Notes: a model not told the origin generated them from the letters alone. 22,601 nt of DNA from an uncultured Chromatiaceae bacterium (GCA_946481195.1 CAMLNG010000009.1:1-22601), one strand, 5' to 3'. Positions 7,783-16,356 are shown, counted from the stretch's first letter. Translations and numbers: made by a program.

Positions 7783-8606
7783 GGTATATACCGGTAACAG
7801 GCCGGCCGTTGCTGCACCAGCCTTGGGTCATAGCCATGAATACTCTCGGAGTGCCCCACTAATAAAAAACCGCCGGGTTTTAACGCTTCCAACATGTTCA
7901 GCACTATGCGTTTTTTATCCTCTAATTCAAAATAAATCAGTACGTTACGCAAAAAAATCAAATCGAATTTCTGCGTTGTCTGCAAAGGCAACATCAGATT
8001 GTGCTGCTGAAACTGCACATGTTGACGCACCTCAGGCCGTAATCGGAACCAGCCATCGTCTTTGCCTACCCCTTTGAGACAGAAGGCTTTTAGCAAGCTC
8101 TGATCGATTTTATGGCTGTCCTGTAATGGATAAATCGCCGCCCGCGCCTGTTGCAGTACCCTGGTATTGATATCAGTCCCAATAACTTGCCAGGGTTCCT
8201 GCAAACCAAACTGACTAGCCAGTGCCAAGGCAATACTGAAGGCTTCTTCACCGGTTGATGCAGCCGCGCTCCAAACCCGTACCCTTTTGCTTAATTCGCC
8301 CTGAGCAATCAGGTTCTGCAGAAAATCAAAATGCTTTGGTTCGCGAAAAAAGTAAGTCTCATTGGTAGTCAGCAAATTCAGCGCAAGTTCTGCTTCTTTA
8401 CTCTGCTGTGGGTTGCGCAGCAGACGCAGATAAGCATCAAAATCAGCCAGATCCAGTTCTGTCAGACGTTTGTATAACCGCCCGGTGACCAGACTTTTTT
8501 TGGTGGCATTCAGATGAATGCCGGAGCGCTCGTACAGCCAGTCGCGGATCTGCTTAAACTGCTGATCACTGATAAATCTGCTTTCCCGCATCAGCAGCTC
8601 CGTCAT
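7779..8606 (-). CDS. cheR: CheR, chemoreceptor methyltransferase
   Basis: CheR methylates receptor glutamates using S-adenosylmethionine. The 275-residue protein has the helical N-domain (about 12-75), the NETYFFRE signature (82-89), the SAM-binding motif WSAAASTGEEAFS (112-124), the acidic GTDIN (143-147) and the LIFLRNVLIYF strand (216-226). The region about 155-200 corresponds to the beta-subdomain that in some CheRs binds a receptor C-terminal pentapeptide; the receptor encoded just upstream ends in such a sequence. GGAG lies six bases before ATG 8606. Confidence 0.95.
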   Translation of the reverse strand: MTELLMRESRFISDQQFKQIRDWLYERSGIHLNATKKSLVTGRLYKRLTELDLADFDAYLRLLRNPQQSKEAELALNLLTTNETYFFREPKHFDFLQNLIAQGELSKRVRVWSAAASTGEEAFSIALALASQFGLQEPWQVIGTDINTRVLQQARAAIYPLQDSHKIDQSLLKAFCLKGVGKDDGWFRLRPEVRQHVQFQQHNLMLPLQTTQKFDLIFLRNVLIYFELEDKKRIVLNMLEALKPGGFLLVGHSESIHGYDPRLVQQRPACYRYIP

Positions 8607-8626
8607 CCGTTACTCCAGCGCTCTAA

Positions 8627-10249
8627 TCAGAAATTTTCGAAGTCAAAATCGTCATCGTCCTGCTCGGTTTTGGCCTTTTTCTGCGCCCGGGGTGCCGGTG
8701 CCGCCGGAGCCCGGGCTGGCTGAGCGCGACGTTTGGTTTTTGTGCTGGTGATCTGGAAATAAGAGATTAATTCCTGCAGCTGAACCGCCTGATGCGTCAG
8801 TTCTTCTGACGTGGACGACAACTCTTCCGATGCGGCAGCATTTTGCTGCGTCGCCATGGTGATTTGTGCGATCGCATCATTGATTTCACCGGCACCAGCC
8901 GATTGTTCGTTACTGGCCGCCGCGATTTCCTGCACCAGTTCCGACGTACGCTGAATGCCTGGCACAATTTCGTCCAGCAGCACACCGGCTTGCTCTGCCA
9001 GTTTGACCGAACTGCCAGCCACTTCACCAATCTCTTTCGCTGCGGTCTGGCTGCGCGCTGCCAGTTTGCGTACTTCAGCGGCTACCACGGCAAAACCACG
9101 GCCGTGCTCCCCGGCGCGGCCGGCTTCAATCGCCGCGTTCAGCGCCAGCAAGTTGGTCTGATAAGCGATGTCGTCGATGATGCTGATTTTCTCGGCAATC
9201 TGCCGCATTGCCAGCACAGTTTCACCCACTGCTTTGCCACCACTGATAGCCTTGACCGCACTTTGGCTGGCAATGCCTTCAGTGATTTTAGAATTGTCAT
9301 TGTTCTGGCTGATGGACGCTGTCATTTCTTCCATCGCGGCAGAGGTCTGCTCAATGCTGGCCGCCTGTTCGGACGAGGCCTGACTCAGTGACTGCGACGT
9401 TGCACTCATTTGTTCAGACGCTGAAGACAAGGTATCTGCCGACGAACGGACTTCAGCGATAATCTCCGATAACTTAGTGACCATCTGTGAAATCGCAAAC
9501 AACATGCTGCTTTCATCGCCGGGCTGCAGCCGCACCTGCACAGTTAAATCACCGGCAGCCACTTTGCTAATCACATCTTCGGCATAGTTCGGTTCACCGC
9601 CTAACTGCCGGGTAATACTGCGGCCAATGAGCACCCCCAGCACCAGACTGAGCGCGATGGCAAACACAATAATGCCGATGTTGATGCTGCGGGTATTTTC
9701 AAATTCATGGGTGGAAGTCTGGTAGAACTTTTCCGCCACTTTCAGCTGCACATCAACTAACGCAGAAAACCGCTCTGACACCGGATCAATGGTGGTATAC
9801 AAGTCGTTTTTGACAAATGTATCAAGGCCAGCCTGATCCTTGCTTTGCAGCAGATTTTTCAGCACAGCGACCGATTTATCCGCTTCATTCAGCAGCGGTT
9901 TTAACTGATTGACCAGCGTCAGCTCTTCGTCCACCAGCGTGGTGGCCAGATAAGCATCCCAGCGCGCATGAATGATCTGGTAAGCCTGCTCGACGTTAAC
10001 CAGGCCCTGTTGCCAATCCAGATTGCCATTGCGGACTTTGTGCGCAGTATCCACCACATTGACCGCGTACATGTCGGCGATTTGTTTTAGATCTTTCAGC
10101 GGCACCACGCGGTCGTTATAGACACTGGCCATCGCCTGATTGGAGCTATGCATACCGGAAATGCCCAGCACGCCAATCAGCACTAATAATGCGATCATGC
10201 TGCCCGCCAGCGTCGCCAGCCGGACTGATACTTTCATGCGACTAAACAT
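8627..10249 (-). CDS. Methyl-accepting chemotaxis protein with four-helix-bundle sensor
   Basis: This receptor of 540 residues has TM1 (about 9-31), a periplasmic helical domain of about 155 residues of the 4HB_MCP type, TM2 (about 190-211), a HAMP domain (from about 210, [11 protein letters not shown]) and a cytoplasmic signalling hairpin. The tip is [37 protein letters not shown] in outline (about 361-397). After a basic proline/alanine linker, the tail ends in the acidic run [10 protein letters not shown]. The final DFENF fits the x-aromatic-x-x-aromatic pentapeptide that tethers CheR/CheB. ATG 10249 has GAGG five bases upstream; the in-frame GTG at 10255 is less well spaced. The ligand cannot be read from the sequence. 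Confidence 0.94.
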   Translation of the reverse strand: MFSRMKVSVRLATLAGSMIALLVLIGVLGISGMHSSNQAMASVYNDRVVPLKDLKQIADMYAVNVVDTAHKVRNGNLDWQQGLVNVEQAYQIIHARWDAYLATTLVDEELTLVNQLKPLLNEADKSVAVLKNLLQSKDQAGLDTFVKNDLYTTIDPVSERFSALVDVQLKVAEKFYQTSTHEFENTRSINIGIIVFAIALSLVLGVLIGRSITRQLGGEPNYAEDVISKVAAGDLTVQVRLQPGDESSMLFAISQMVTKLSEIIAEVRSSADTLSSASEQMSATSQSLSQASSEQAASIEQTSAAMEEMTASISQNNDNSKITEGIASQSAVKAISGGKAVGETVLAMRQIAEKISIIDDIAYQTNLLALNAAIEAGRAGEHGRGFAVVAAEVRKLAARSQTAAKEIGEVAGSSVKLAEQAGVLLDEIVPGIQRTSELVQEIAAASNEQSAGAGEINDAIAQITMATQQNAAASEELSSTSEELTHQAVQLQELISYFQITSTKTKRRAQPARAPAAPAPRAQKKAKTEQDDDDFDFENF

Positions 10250-10757
10250 TTTCACCTCGTCCCTTTTGGGGTTTCACGTTCTCTATCAATGAAGCCAATT
10301 CTTCAATGGATAACACTTTGTCGCCGTGCAGCAACACCACAAAACTCTGTTCGATATTGACCACGCCCTGAATAAACTGTGCCTTTAGCCGCGCGCCAAA
10401 ACTGGGCGGTGCTTCAATCTGGTCCTGGTCGATTTCCAGCACTTCACTGACGCTGTCAACCGCAGCCCCAATCACCGCCAGCTGTCCTTCAAAAGGGATC
10501 TCCAGAATGATAATGCAGGTGCGTTTGCGCAGTTCCAGCGCACTACGCCCCAGCCGCACTGACAGGTCGATCACCGGCACTATGTCACCGCGTAAGTTGA
10601 TGACGCCTTTGACGAAATCCGGCATCAGCGGCACTGTGGTCAGCTGGCCGTATTCAATGATCTCGCGCACCGTGTCGATGCTCAGACCAAAACATTCGTC
10701 CCGCAGCAGAAACGTCAGGTACTGCTGCCGGTTGACCTCAAGGTCGTGTTGATTCAC
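10242..10757 (-). CDS. cheW: CheW, chemosensory coupling protein
   Basis: CheW bridges receptors and CheA in the signalling array. The 171-residue protein is a single CheW domain (about 10-160) with the receptor-contact motif [15 protein letters not shown] and the closing [13 protein letters not shown]. The start is GTG at 10757, with a strong AAGGAG seven bases upstream, and overlaps the cheA stop codon (GTGA). Its 3' end overlaps the receptor gene by eight bases. Only one cheW is present in this cluster. Confidence 0.95.
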   Translation of the reverse strand: MNQHDLEVNRQQYLTFLLRDECFGLSIDTVREIIEYGQLTTVPLMPDFVKGVINLRGDIVPVIDLSVRLGRSALELRKRTCIIILEIPFEGQLAVIGAAVDSVSEVLEIDQDQIEAPPSFGARLKAQFIQGVVNIEQSFVVLLHGDKVLSIEELASLIENVKPQKGRGENV

Positions 10758-12874
10758 CTGTTGTCTCCTTGCTCTGGTGCACCACTGACCTGTTCAGTTT
10801 CAGCGGAACATGCGTATTCAATTAATTGCGGGATATCCAGAATAAAACCGACATCACCACTGCCGAGAATGGTCGACCCACTGATGCCATGCGTGGAGCG
10901 GAAAATCGGCGCCAGTGGTTTAATCACCGCCTGCAACTCGCCGTTGAGCGTGTCAACCACCAGGCCGGCGCGACTGCGGCCATATTGCACCACCACGATA
11001 TTTTCTCTGCTGCTGGCCGGCTGCGTTAACTGAAACAACTGGCGCAAACGGACAAAAGGCAACACATCACCGCGCAGATTCAGATAGTTGCGGTCTGTGA
11101 CCAGTTCGGCCTGCTCAAACTCCAGACATTCCTGAATCATATTGACCGGCAGCACTAAGTGGGTGTCACCGACTGTGACTTCAAAACCATCAATGATCGC
11201 CAGCGTCAAAGGCAGCCGAATGCGAAAACGTGTGCCTTTGCCAAGCTCGGAGTCAATCAGGATCTGGCCACGTAACTCTTCAATATTGCGTTTGACCACA
11301 TCCATGCCAACACCACGGCCGGACAAATTAGTCACCTGAGCGGCAGTGGAAAAACCTGGTTCAAAAATCAGCCGGTAAACATCTTCCTGACTGAGCACCT
11401 GGTCGCTGCTAATCAGGCCTTTTTCTTCCGCCTTGGCACGAATGCGACTGGCATCAAGGCCTGCACCGTCATCCTGAATTTCGATCACCACAGCGCCTGC
11501 TTCATGGTAGGCCGCCAGTTTCAGCCGGCCCTGCGCCGGTTTGCCGCGATAGGTACGGATGTCGACCGGTTCGATACCGTGGTCCAGCGCGTTACGCACT
11601 ATGTGCATCAGCGGGTCGGACAGTTTTTCCACCATTGACTTGTCGAGTTCAGTTTCAGCACCAAGCACTTCCAGCTCGACGTCTTTACCCAGTTCCCGCG
11701 ATACATCGCGGACTATTCGTTTCAGCCGGCTGAACGACTCGCCAATCTGCACCATGCGCAGACTAAGCGCGCCGTCGCGGATTTGTTCAATCAGGTGGGT
11801 GATACTGGAAAATGCTTCCTGCAACTGTTCGTTATTGGTTTGGCTAATCAGCACTTCATTGGCAGAGCCAGCCGTCACCATTTCGCCAATCAGTTTAATC
11901 AGATGGTCCAGCTTACGCGCCTCAACTTTCAGTACCTGAAAATCACTGGCTCTTTTGTGTTCCTGATGCGCTTGCCGGTTAACTGCCGCTTCAACCACAG
12001 CCGACGGCACTGCGCCTTGCTGCACCAGTAATTCGCCGACAGAACTATGGGTTTGCTGTTTTTGCAGTTCCAGCACCTGCTCCAGTTCACGCGGTGTCAC
12101 AGCGCCGGCATCAACCAGCAGCTGACCCAGTTTTTCCGGTTGCAGTGGTGTATGTGCCAGCTGGTCCACGACTGTTAACGGCGGTTGGATTTGTACCTGG
12201 CTGGATTCGCGGATAAATTCAAAAACGTCTTCAATTTTTTGTTTGCTGGCGTCGGTTTTCAGCAGTAACTGCAGCTGCAAATAACAACTTTCCGGGTCAA
12301 AATCGGCCGGAAAATCAGTGAGCAGCACCACGTCTTCCAGCGTACCGAGCGTGCTGAGGTAGCTGAGTTGTGACACCGGGTCCATGCCGTCGCGAAACAC
12401 GTCCACGCCATAAGCCACATCGATACGCCAGGCATCGGCCGCCGCCGGCTGCGCCGCTTCGGCCTGTACTGCGGCCACTGTTTTAGCCGGTTGCAGATAA
12501 GCGCCGAGCTGCTCCAGTAACGCAGTACCCTGCGCCGCATTGACCACCTGCCCAGGGTCGCTCAGTGCGGCAACCATCTGCGCCATATGCTGCTGGCAAT
12601 CCAGCAACAAGCTGACCAGCGCTGCGTCCATCTGCAGTTGATGGTCCCGCACTTTGTCGAGCACACTTTCGACACTGTGGGTAAAACCGACCACAGTGTT
12701 AAAACCGAACAATCCGGCAGAGCCTTTGATGGTGTGGGCGGCACGGAAAATAGCGGCAATGTGGTCGTCCGGCGTGGCGTCGCCGCTTTCGATATCCAAC
12801 AGGCAGGTTTCCATCACCTGCAATAAATCCTGCGCTTCTTCGATAAAAATCTGTTCCGCCTGCGCCATATCCAT
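10754..12874 (-). CDS. cheA: CheA, chemosensory histidine kinase with extra MshEN-like tandem
   Basis: The 706-residue kinase has an HPt domain (phosphorylated H47 in AAHTIKGSAG). An intermediate domain (about 148-230) contains WRIDVAYGVDVFRDGMDP and DFDPESCYLQL, in place of classical P2. A pair of 24-residue repeats (248-271, 278-301) resembles MshEN motifs. The dimerisation helices follow (about 310-380), then the ATPase domain (N-box IVRNALDHGIEP, G1 DDGAGLD, G2 SGRGVGMDVV) and a C-terminal CheW-like domain (about 555-690). Catalytic motifs are intact. GGAGG lies seven bases before ATG 12874. The likely phospho-acceptors encoded in the operon are CheY, CheB and the REC-EAL protein. Confidence 0.95.
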   Translation of the reverse strand: MDMAQAEQIFIEEAQDLLQVMETCLLDIESGDATPDDHIAAIFRAAHTIKGSAGLFGFNTVVGFTHSVESVLDKVRDHQLQMDAALVSLLLDCQQHMAQMVAALSDPGQVVNAAQGTALLEQLGAYLQPAKTVAAVQAEAAQPAAADAWRIDVAYGVDVFRDGMDPVSQLSYLSTLGTLEDVVLLTDFPADFDPESCYLQLQLLLKTDASKQKIEDVFEFIRESSQVQIQPPLTVVDQLAHTPLQPEKLGQLLVDAGAVTPRELEQVLELQKQQTHSSVGELLVQQGAVPSAVVEAAVNRQAHQEHKRASDFQVLKVEARKLDHLIKLIGEMVTAGSANEVLISQTNNEQLQEAFSSITHLIEQIRDGALSLRMVQIGESFSRLKRIVRDVSRELGKDVELEVLGAETELDKSMVEKLSDPLMHIVRNALDHGIEPVDIRTYRGKPAQGRLKLAAYHEAGAVVIEIQDDGAGLDASRIRAKAEEKGLISSDQVLSQEDVYRLIFEPGFSTAAQVTNLSGRGVGMDVVKRNIEELRGQILIDSELGKGTRFRIRLPLTLAIIDGFEVTVGDTHLVLPVNMIQECLEFEQAELVTDRNYLNLRGDVLPFVRLRQLFQLTQPASSRENIVVVQYGRSRAGLVVDTLNGELQAVIKPLAPIFRSTHGISGSTILGSGDVGFILDIPQLIEYACSAETEQVSGAPEQGDNR
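11972..12133 (-). other. Tandem MshEN-like repeat inside CheA
   Basis: Residues 248-271 begin KLGQLLVDAGAV and end LELQ; residues 278-301 begin SVGELLVQQGAV and end VNRQ. Both follow the pattern x-L/V-G-x-x-L-V-x-x-G-x-V-x4-L/V-x3-L/V-x-x-Q and lie 30 residues apart. That is close to the published MshEN c-di-GMP-binding motif (RLGxxLVxxGLLxxxxLxxxLxxQ, two copies, short spacer). The first-position arginine is K in one copy and S in the other, so ligand binding is uncertain. Confidence 0.55.
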
Positions 12875-12876
12875 GT

Positions 12877-13185
12877 TCAGACCTCCGCAGCAACAGCATC
12901 GAGTTCAAGCCGAAACAACCCCAGCACTTTGGCAATCACCGGGTTGTCCAGCCCAATCCAACGCATTGGTTGTTGCACTTTCAACTGGCGTTGCAGATAC
13001 AACAGCAGCTGTAAACCGGCGCTGTCAAAATCCTGCACCGCAGTGAGGTCAATCATCAGCTGCGACAATTCTTCCTGTGACAGCGACTGCAGACTGTCAA
13101 AATCATCCCGGACCGAGAAAATATTCAGCTCTGCGTGAAACACCAGAATATGAAAATCAGCTTTTCGTTCGATGGTGACTGCCAT
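12877..13185 (-). CDS. STAS-domain protein (anti-sigma factor antagonist-like)
   Basis: This 102-residue protein consists of one STAS domain. The conserved region LMIDLTAVQDFDSAGLQLLLYLQRQ in outline carries DSAG with S55 at the position phosphorylated in SpoIIAA-type proteins. No serine kinase of the anti-sigma type is encoded here, so the partner is unknown; position between cheY and cheA implies a role in the chemosensory complex. AAGGA lies six bases before ATG 13185, and the gene ends two bases before the cheA start. Confidence 0.85.
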   Translation of the reverse strand: MAVTIERKADFHILVFHAELNIFSVRDDFDSLQSLSQEELSQLMIDLTAVQDFDSAGLQLLLYLQRQLKVQQPMRWIGLDNPVIAKVLGLFRLELDAVAAEV

Positions 13186-13223
13186 AAAAGGTCCTTTTTG
13201 CCTGTGATGGTCCGGTGACTGTG

Positions 13224-13592
13224 TTATGGCAGTATCAGTTTGTTAACCGCGTCGAGCATTTGTTCAGCTTTAAAAGGTTTTACCACCCAGGCTTTGGCTC
13301 CTGCGGCTTTGCCGGCCGCCTTTTTGTCGTCCGAACCCTCAGTAGTCAGCATAATGACCGGGGTAAAACGGTACGCCGCCAGTTTTTTCAGCTCAGTGAC
13401 AAAAGTAATGCCGTCCATGTTCGGCATATTGACGTCGGAGATCACCAGATGAATTTTGCGGCCATCGCATTTGGTTAAAGCATCTTTGCCATCCACCCCT
13501 TCAATGACGTCAAATCCGGCACCACGCAGGGCAATGCCGACCACCTGTCGGATCGAAATCGAATCATCAACAATCAAAATGGTTTTGCTCAT
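13224..13592 (-). CDS. cheY: CheY-type single-domain response regulator
   Basis: The 122-residue protein is a stand-alone receiver domain with the acidic pair D9-D10, phosphorylation site D53 (SDVNMPNMDG), the switch threonine in MLTTE and the conserved lysine in VVKPF. It would be phosphorylated by the neighbouring CheA. AAGGA lies five bases before the ATG. It follows the receptor-like gene by eight bases. Whether it acts on the flagellar motor or on another output cannot be read from the sequence. Confidence 0.94.
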   Translation of the reverse strand: MSKTILIVDDSISIRQVVGIALRGAGFDVIEGVDGKDALTKCDGRKIHLVISDVNMPNMDGITFVTELKKLAAYRFTPVIMLTTEGSDDKKAAGKAAGAKAWVVKPFKAEQMLDAVNKLILP

Positions 13593-13600
13593 AACTGTCC

Positions 13601-14767
13601 TTAGAAAAATGTAATGTCTGAACTGGCCGGGCCTTGTGCGGCCTTCTTGCCACTGTGCACCGCTACCTGTTCTAAAGTGGTGTAGGTTTTGGCGATGTCA
13701 CGCAGCCATTGCTGCTGGTCGAGTTGGCTAAGACCGTCTGCGCGGTTTAATAACTGATGGAGTTTGTCGATATCGGAGCTGACATGCGCCAAAATCTGAC
13801 TGACCCTGTCCTGAAACTGCAGCGAAGTTAACACTTCACTGATTTCATGCTGCACATTCAGGCTGCTGCTTTCCAGTTGTTCGGACGAGGCCAGAATAGC
13901 GCCGGCCACTTGTTTGAAATCACCGAGTACTTGTTGGATCGAGACTTCAGACTGCTGCAAACGCTGGTCGTCCTGTTCGGTAAACTGCGCCGTGCGCGCC
14001 AGCGTGCGTTTAAGCATTTCGTTCACATCATCAATACGTTTGGTGATGCGGGCGCCGGTCTCACCGGAGCGCGAAGACAGCGTGCGAACTTCGTCGGCGA
14101 CCACGGCAAAACCGCGGCCCTGTTCACCGGCCCGCGCGGCTTCAATGGCGGCATTCAGCGCCAGTAAGTTGGTTTGCGACGCAATACCAGCCACTTCTGC
14201 ACCCATGGTTTTAAGTTCATCGGTGATGGCTGCTAACGCATTGATTTCCTGTAGTAATTCGTCACGATTACTCATCGCTTCACGCAACAAACTGACAATA
14301 GCAGTCAAATTCTGGTCTGATTGCTGGACAACATCAGCCAGGCCGGTATGGCCGCCAGTGGCCGAGCGCGACGACTGGATGGATTGCTGTAACTGATCAT
14401 AAATGCCATGGAACTGGCCGACTAAGGCGTTCACGGCAGTTTCTAACTGATGGGACGCCATCTGCTGCTGGTCACGCCAGACGGGTAATACCGCCTGCAA
14501 AAACTGCTGTTGCTGACCTAACTGATCTTGTTGCTGAGCCTGTAATTCGCGGGCAAGGTCTTGTTGCGTCTGCGCCTGCTGACAGGCTTGTTGTAACGCA
14601 TTCTGCAACTGGGACCATCCCCAGAACGCCGCAGCCAGTGCGACGACGACTCCACCGACGCGCACAATCATCGATGCCGGACTGAGCAACAATAATGCGC
14701 TGATGAATAACAAGGCGCCGGCCAGAATCATTGAGGGGAACAGCTGTTTTTGCTCGGGTTGTGCCAT
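13601..14767 (-). CDS. Receptor-like protein without sensor domain, with CheZ-like C-terminal motif
   Basis: The 388-residue protein opens with two closely spaced membrane segments (about 13-28 and 34-49) and so has almost no periplasmic part. A glutamine-rich coiled coil follows, then a chemoreceptor signalling tip ([35 protein letters not shown] in outline, about 197-231). The second strand of the hairpin is short. Near the end, [11 protein letters not shown] places D320 and Q324 as in the CheZ active-site helix (FQDLTGQ, D143/Q147). The final residues are DITFF. AGGA lies seven bases before ATG 14767; upstream in-frame ATG 14803 and TTG 14818 lack ribosome binding sites. First gene of the operon. 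Confidence 0.88.
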   Translation of the reverse strand: MAQPEQKQLFPSMILAGALLFISALLLLSPASMIVRVGGVVVALAAAFWGWSQLQNALQQACQQAQTQQDLARELQAQQQDQLGQQQQFLQAVLPVWRDQQQMASHQLETAVNALVGQFHGIYDQLQQSIQSSRSATGGHTGLADVVQQSDQNLTAIVSLLREAMSNRDELLQEINALAAITDELKTMGAEVAGIASQTNLLALNAAIEAARAGEQGRGFAVVADEVRTLSSRSGETGARITKRIDDVNEMLKRTLARTAQFTEQDDQRLQQSEVSIQQVLGDFKQVAGAILASSEQLESSSLNVQHEISEVLTSLQFQDRVSQILAHVSSDIDKLHQLLNRADGLSQLDQQQWLRDIAKTYTTLEQVAVHSGKKAAQGPASSDITFF

Positions 14768-14837
14768 GATGATTTCCTGTAACAAGGGCTGATTCAGCAG
14801 CATTTTTCGGGTTGCCAAACAAGCCAGAAGCTAACTA

Positions 14838-14867
14838 ACTATATGAACAGAATCAGAATTCGCTCAA
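14838..14867 (-). promoter_or_regulatory. Candidate sigma-70 promoter of the chemosensory operon
   Basis: On the minus strand TTGAGC (14867-14862, four of six matches) and TATAGT (14843-14838, five of six) are separated by 18 bases. The start would be near 14831, giving a leader of about 64 bases. No convincing FliA-type flagellar promoter facing this operon was found. Confidence 0.4.
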
Positions 14868-15110
14868 GTTAAATGAAGTTTAATTATTAGCAGCAATTCA
14901 GGCACAGAAGAGAAATTTTTTCCGTTTTTGTAAAATTCTGTCAGGCCCACAAACAGGGAATTCCTGTAGTTTTCCACAACAAAACAACAAGCTGACTTTT
15001 TAAACGTTTAAGACGATACAGCACAGCAACATTTGATCCCCTTACGGAAACACACCAAACAACAGGCCGTAGTTGTAACTATTTGTAACCACCTACACAA
15101 ATGATAACTG

Positions 15111-15140
15111 TTCGCATTTAATTCAAATCAGTGATATGAT
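15111..15140 (+). promoter_or_regulatory. Candidate extended -10 promoter of the reductase gene
   Basis: TGATATGAT provides an extended -10 (TG at 15132-15133, TATGAT at 15135-15140). A weak -35, TTCGCA (15111-15116), lies 18 bases upstream. Two TTGTAAC repeats (15073-15079 and 15083-15089) sit upstream, where an activator could bind. The start codon follows about 40 bases after the expected transcription start. Confidence 0.45.
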
Positions 15141-15188
15141 GCCGATCTGACGCTGGCCGACACATTGCCAATAACACACTGATATTAA

Positions 15189-16244
15189 ATGGTTTTTCCA
15201 ATGATTTTTTATATTGCCCTGGTTCTGATCCTGATATTACCAGCCTGCCGGGGCCTGAATACCAGTCTGCAATGGCTGCAACACAGGCGGGCGCAAACAC
15301 TGCATCAGCCGGCTTTAACGCTGCGGGTCAGCCGCGTCCGTCGGCAGCGCCGTTATCTGCAGCTGACGCTGGTCGCCGCTGATGGCCAGAAGCTGCCAAA
15401 GGCGCAGGCTGGTCAGCATATTCAGCTGTTTGGCATTGATGCCAGCGGTCAGACTGTCAGCCGGGCTTATTCACTGGCGCAGGATTGCCGACATCATCAT
15501 TTTTACCGGCTGGTGATCAAAGCCGAAACCGGCGGACGCCTGAGCAGCAGGCTGTTCGACACAGTCCGGGTCGGTGATTTACTGCAAGCCAGTGTGCCAA
15601 AAGGCCATTTTGTGCTGCGCCGCAGTCGCAGGCCACTGGTGCTGATTGCGGCAGGTGTCGGTATTACGCCGATGCTGGCCATGGCCCTGCAGGCGCTGCG
15701 ACTGCGCCGCCCTGTCACACTGGTGTATCAGGCCCGGACACAAGCCGATCTGTTGTTTCAGCGCTGGCTTGGCCGCTTACCGCATTTGCGTTTCATCCCG
15801 GTGCTTTCGCAACCAGATGCAAGCTGGAGCGGTGAAACCGGCCATATCAATGCCGGCCGTCTGCTGCAACTTTGCGGCCATCAGGCCGACTATTACTGCT
15901 GCGCGGCAGCACAGATGACAGCGCAACTGAGTCAGGACCTTGCGCTCGCCGGTAAAACCCTGCACGCCGAACTGTTTGCAGCTGCAGTCAGCCAGCAGGA
16001 ACTCAGCATCCGGTATCGCGATATTCAAGCCAGTGCTGCCGGTTTCAGTTCCGTGCTGGATGCACTGAATAGCGCCGGCGCCTGTATTCCGTCAGATTGC
16101 CGTGGTGGCTCCTGCGGTTTATGCAAAAAACGCCTGATCAAAGGCGAAGTGATCCAAATGTTGGATTCGGCAGCGCCCATCGCCGCCGGTGAAGTGCTGA
16201 CCTGCTGTATCCAGGCAAAAACTGCTCTGGTACTGGCTGACTGA
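15189..16244 (+). CDS. Membrane-anchored flavin reductase with C-terminal 2Fe-2S ferredoxin domain
   Basis: The 351-residue protein moves electrons from NAD(P)H through FAD to a 2Fe-2S centre. Seen: an N-terminal hydrophobic anchor (about 5-20); an FAD-binding domain with RAYS (92-95) and GGRLSSRLF; a nucleotide-binding domain starting LIAAGVGITPM (152-162) and ending YYCCAAAQM; and a plant-type ferredoxin domain with C304, C309 and C312 (DCRGGSCGLC) plus a distal cysteine at 339 or 340. The order FNR-then-ferredoxin is that of Hcr, hydroxylase and desaturase reductases. No oxygenase or desaturase gene lies nearby, so the electron acceptor is unknown. ATG 15201 is an alternative start; neither has a clear ribosome binding site. 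Confidence 0.88.
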   Translation: MVFPMIFYIALVLILILPACRGLNTSLQWLQHRRAQTLHQPALTLRVSRVRRQRRYLQLTLVAADGQKLPKAQAGQHIQLFGIDASGQTVSRAYSLAQDCRHHHFYRLVIKAETGGRLSSRLFDTVRVGDLLQASVPKGHFVLRRSRRPLVLIAAGVGITPMLAMALQALRLRRPVTLVYQARTQADLLFQRWLGRLPHLRFIPVLSQPDASWSGETGHINAGRLLQLCGHQADYYCCAAAQMTAQLSQDLALAGKTLHAELFAAAVSQQELSIRYRDIQASAAGFSSVLDALNSAGACIPSDCRGGSCGLCKKRLIKGEVIQMLDSAAPIAAGEVLTCCIQAKTALVLAD

Positions 16245-16356
16245 CTTTATCCCGCATCTCCTGCTGTTGGTCGATTTGTAAAATAATTGTCATTTGGCTG
16301 ACTTGTTTAAGCGCCATGATGCGGCCTGCAACGGTGTAACTATGCAGGAAACTATG

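Larger units (their letters stand above)
14768..15188. other. 421-base divergent intergenic region
   Basis: This AT-rich stretch separates the chemosensory operon (minus) from the reductase gene (plus). It holds a candidate promoter for each side (entered separately) and, at 15073-15089, two copies of TTGTAAC spaced 10 bases apart. I see no gene, no RNA gene and no clear terminator in it. Confidence 0.6.

Noticed and set aside
8843..9391. 182-codon plus-strand frame opposite the chemoreceptor gene
   Set aside because: The reverse strand encodes the highly conserved receptor signalling domain; the frame is a composition artefact.
14874..14900. FliA (sigma-28)-like promoter: TGAAGTTT, 11 bases, GCAATTCA
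   Set aside because: The -10 half matches poorly (three of eight) and it points away from the chemosensory operon.
15097..15115. Possible Fur box upstream of the reductase gene
   Set aside because: Only 11 of 19 positions match, with a poor right half; chance level in an AT-rich region.
16277..16296. Possible Fur box before the small unknown gene
   Set aside because: Again about 11 of 19 matches and no promoter at a sensible distance.
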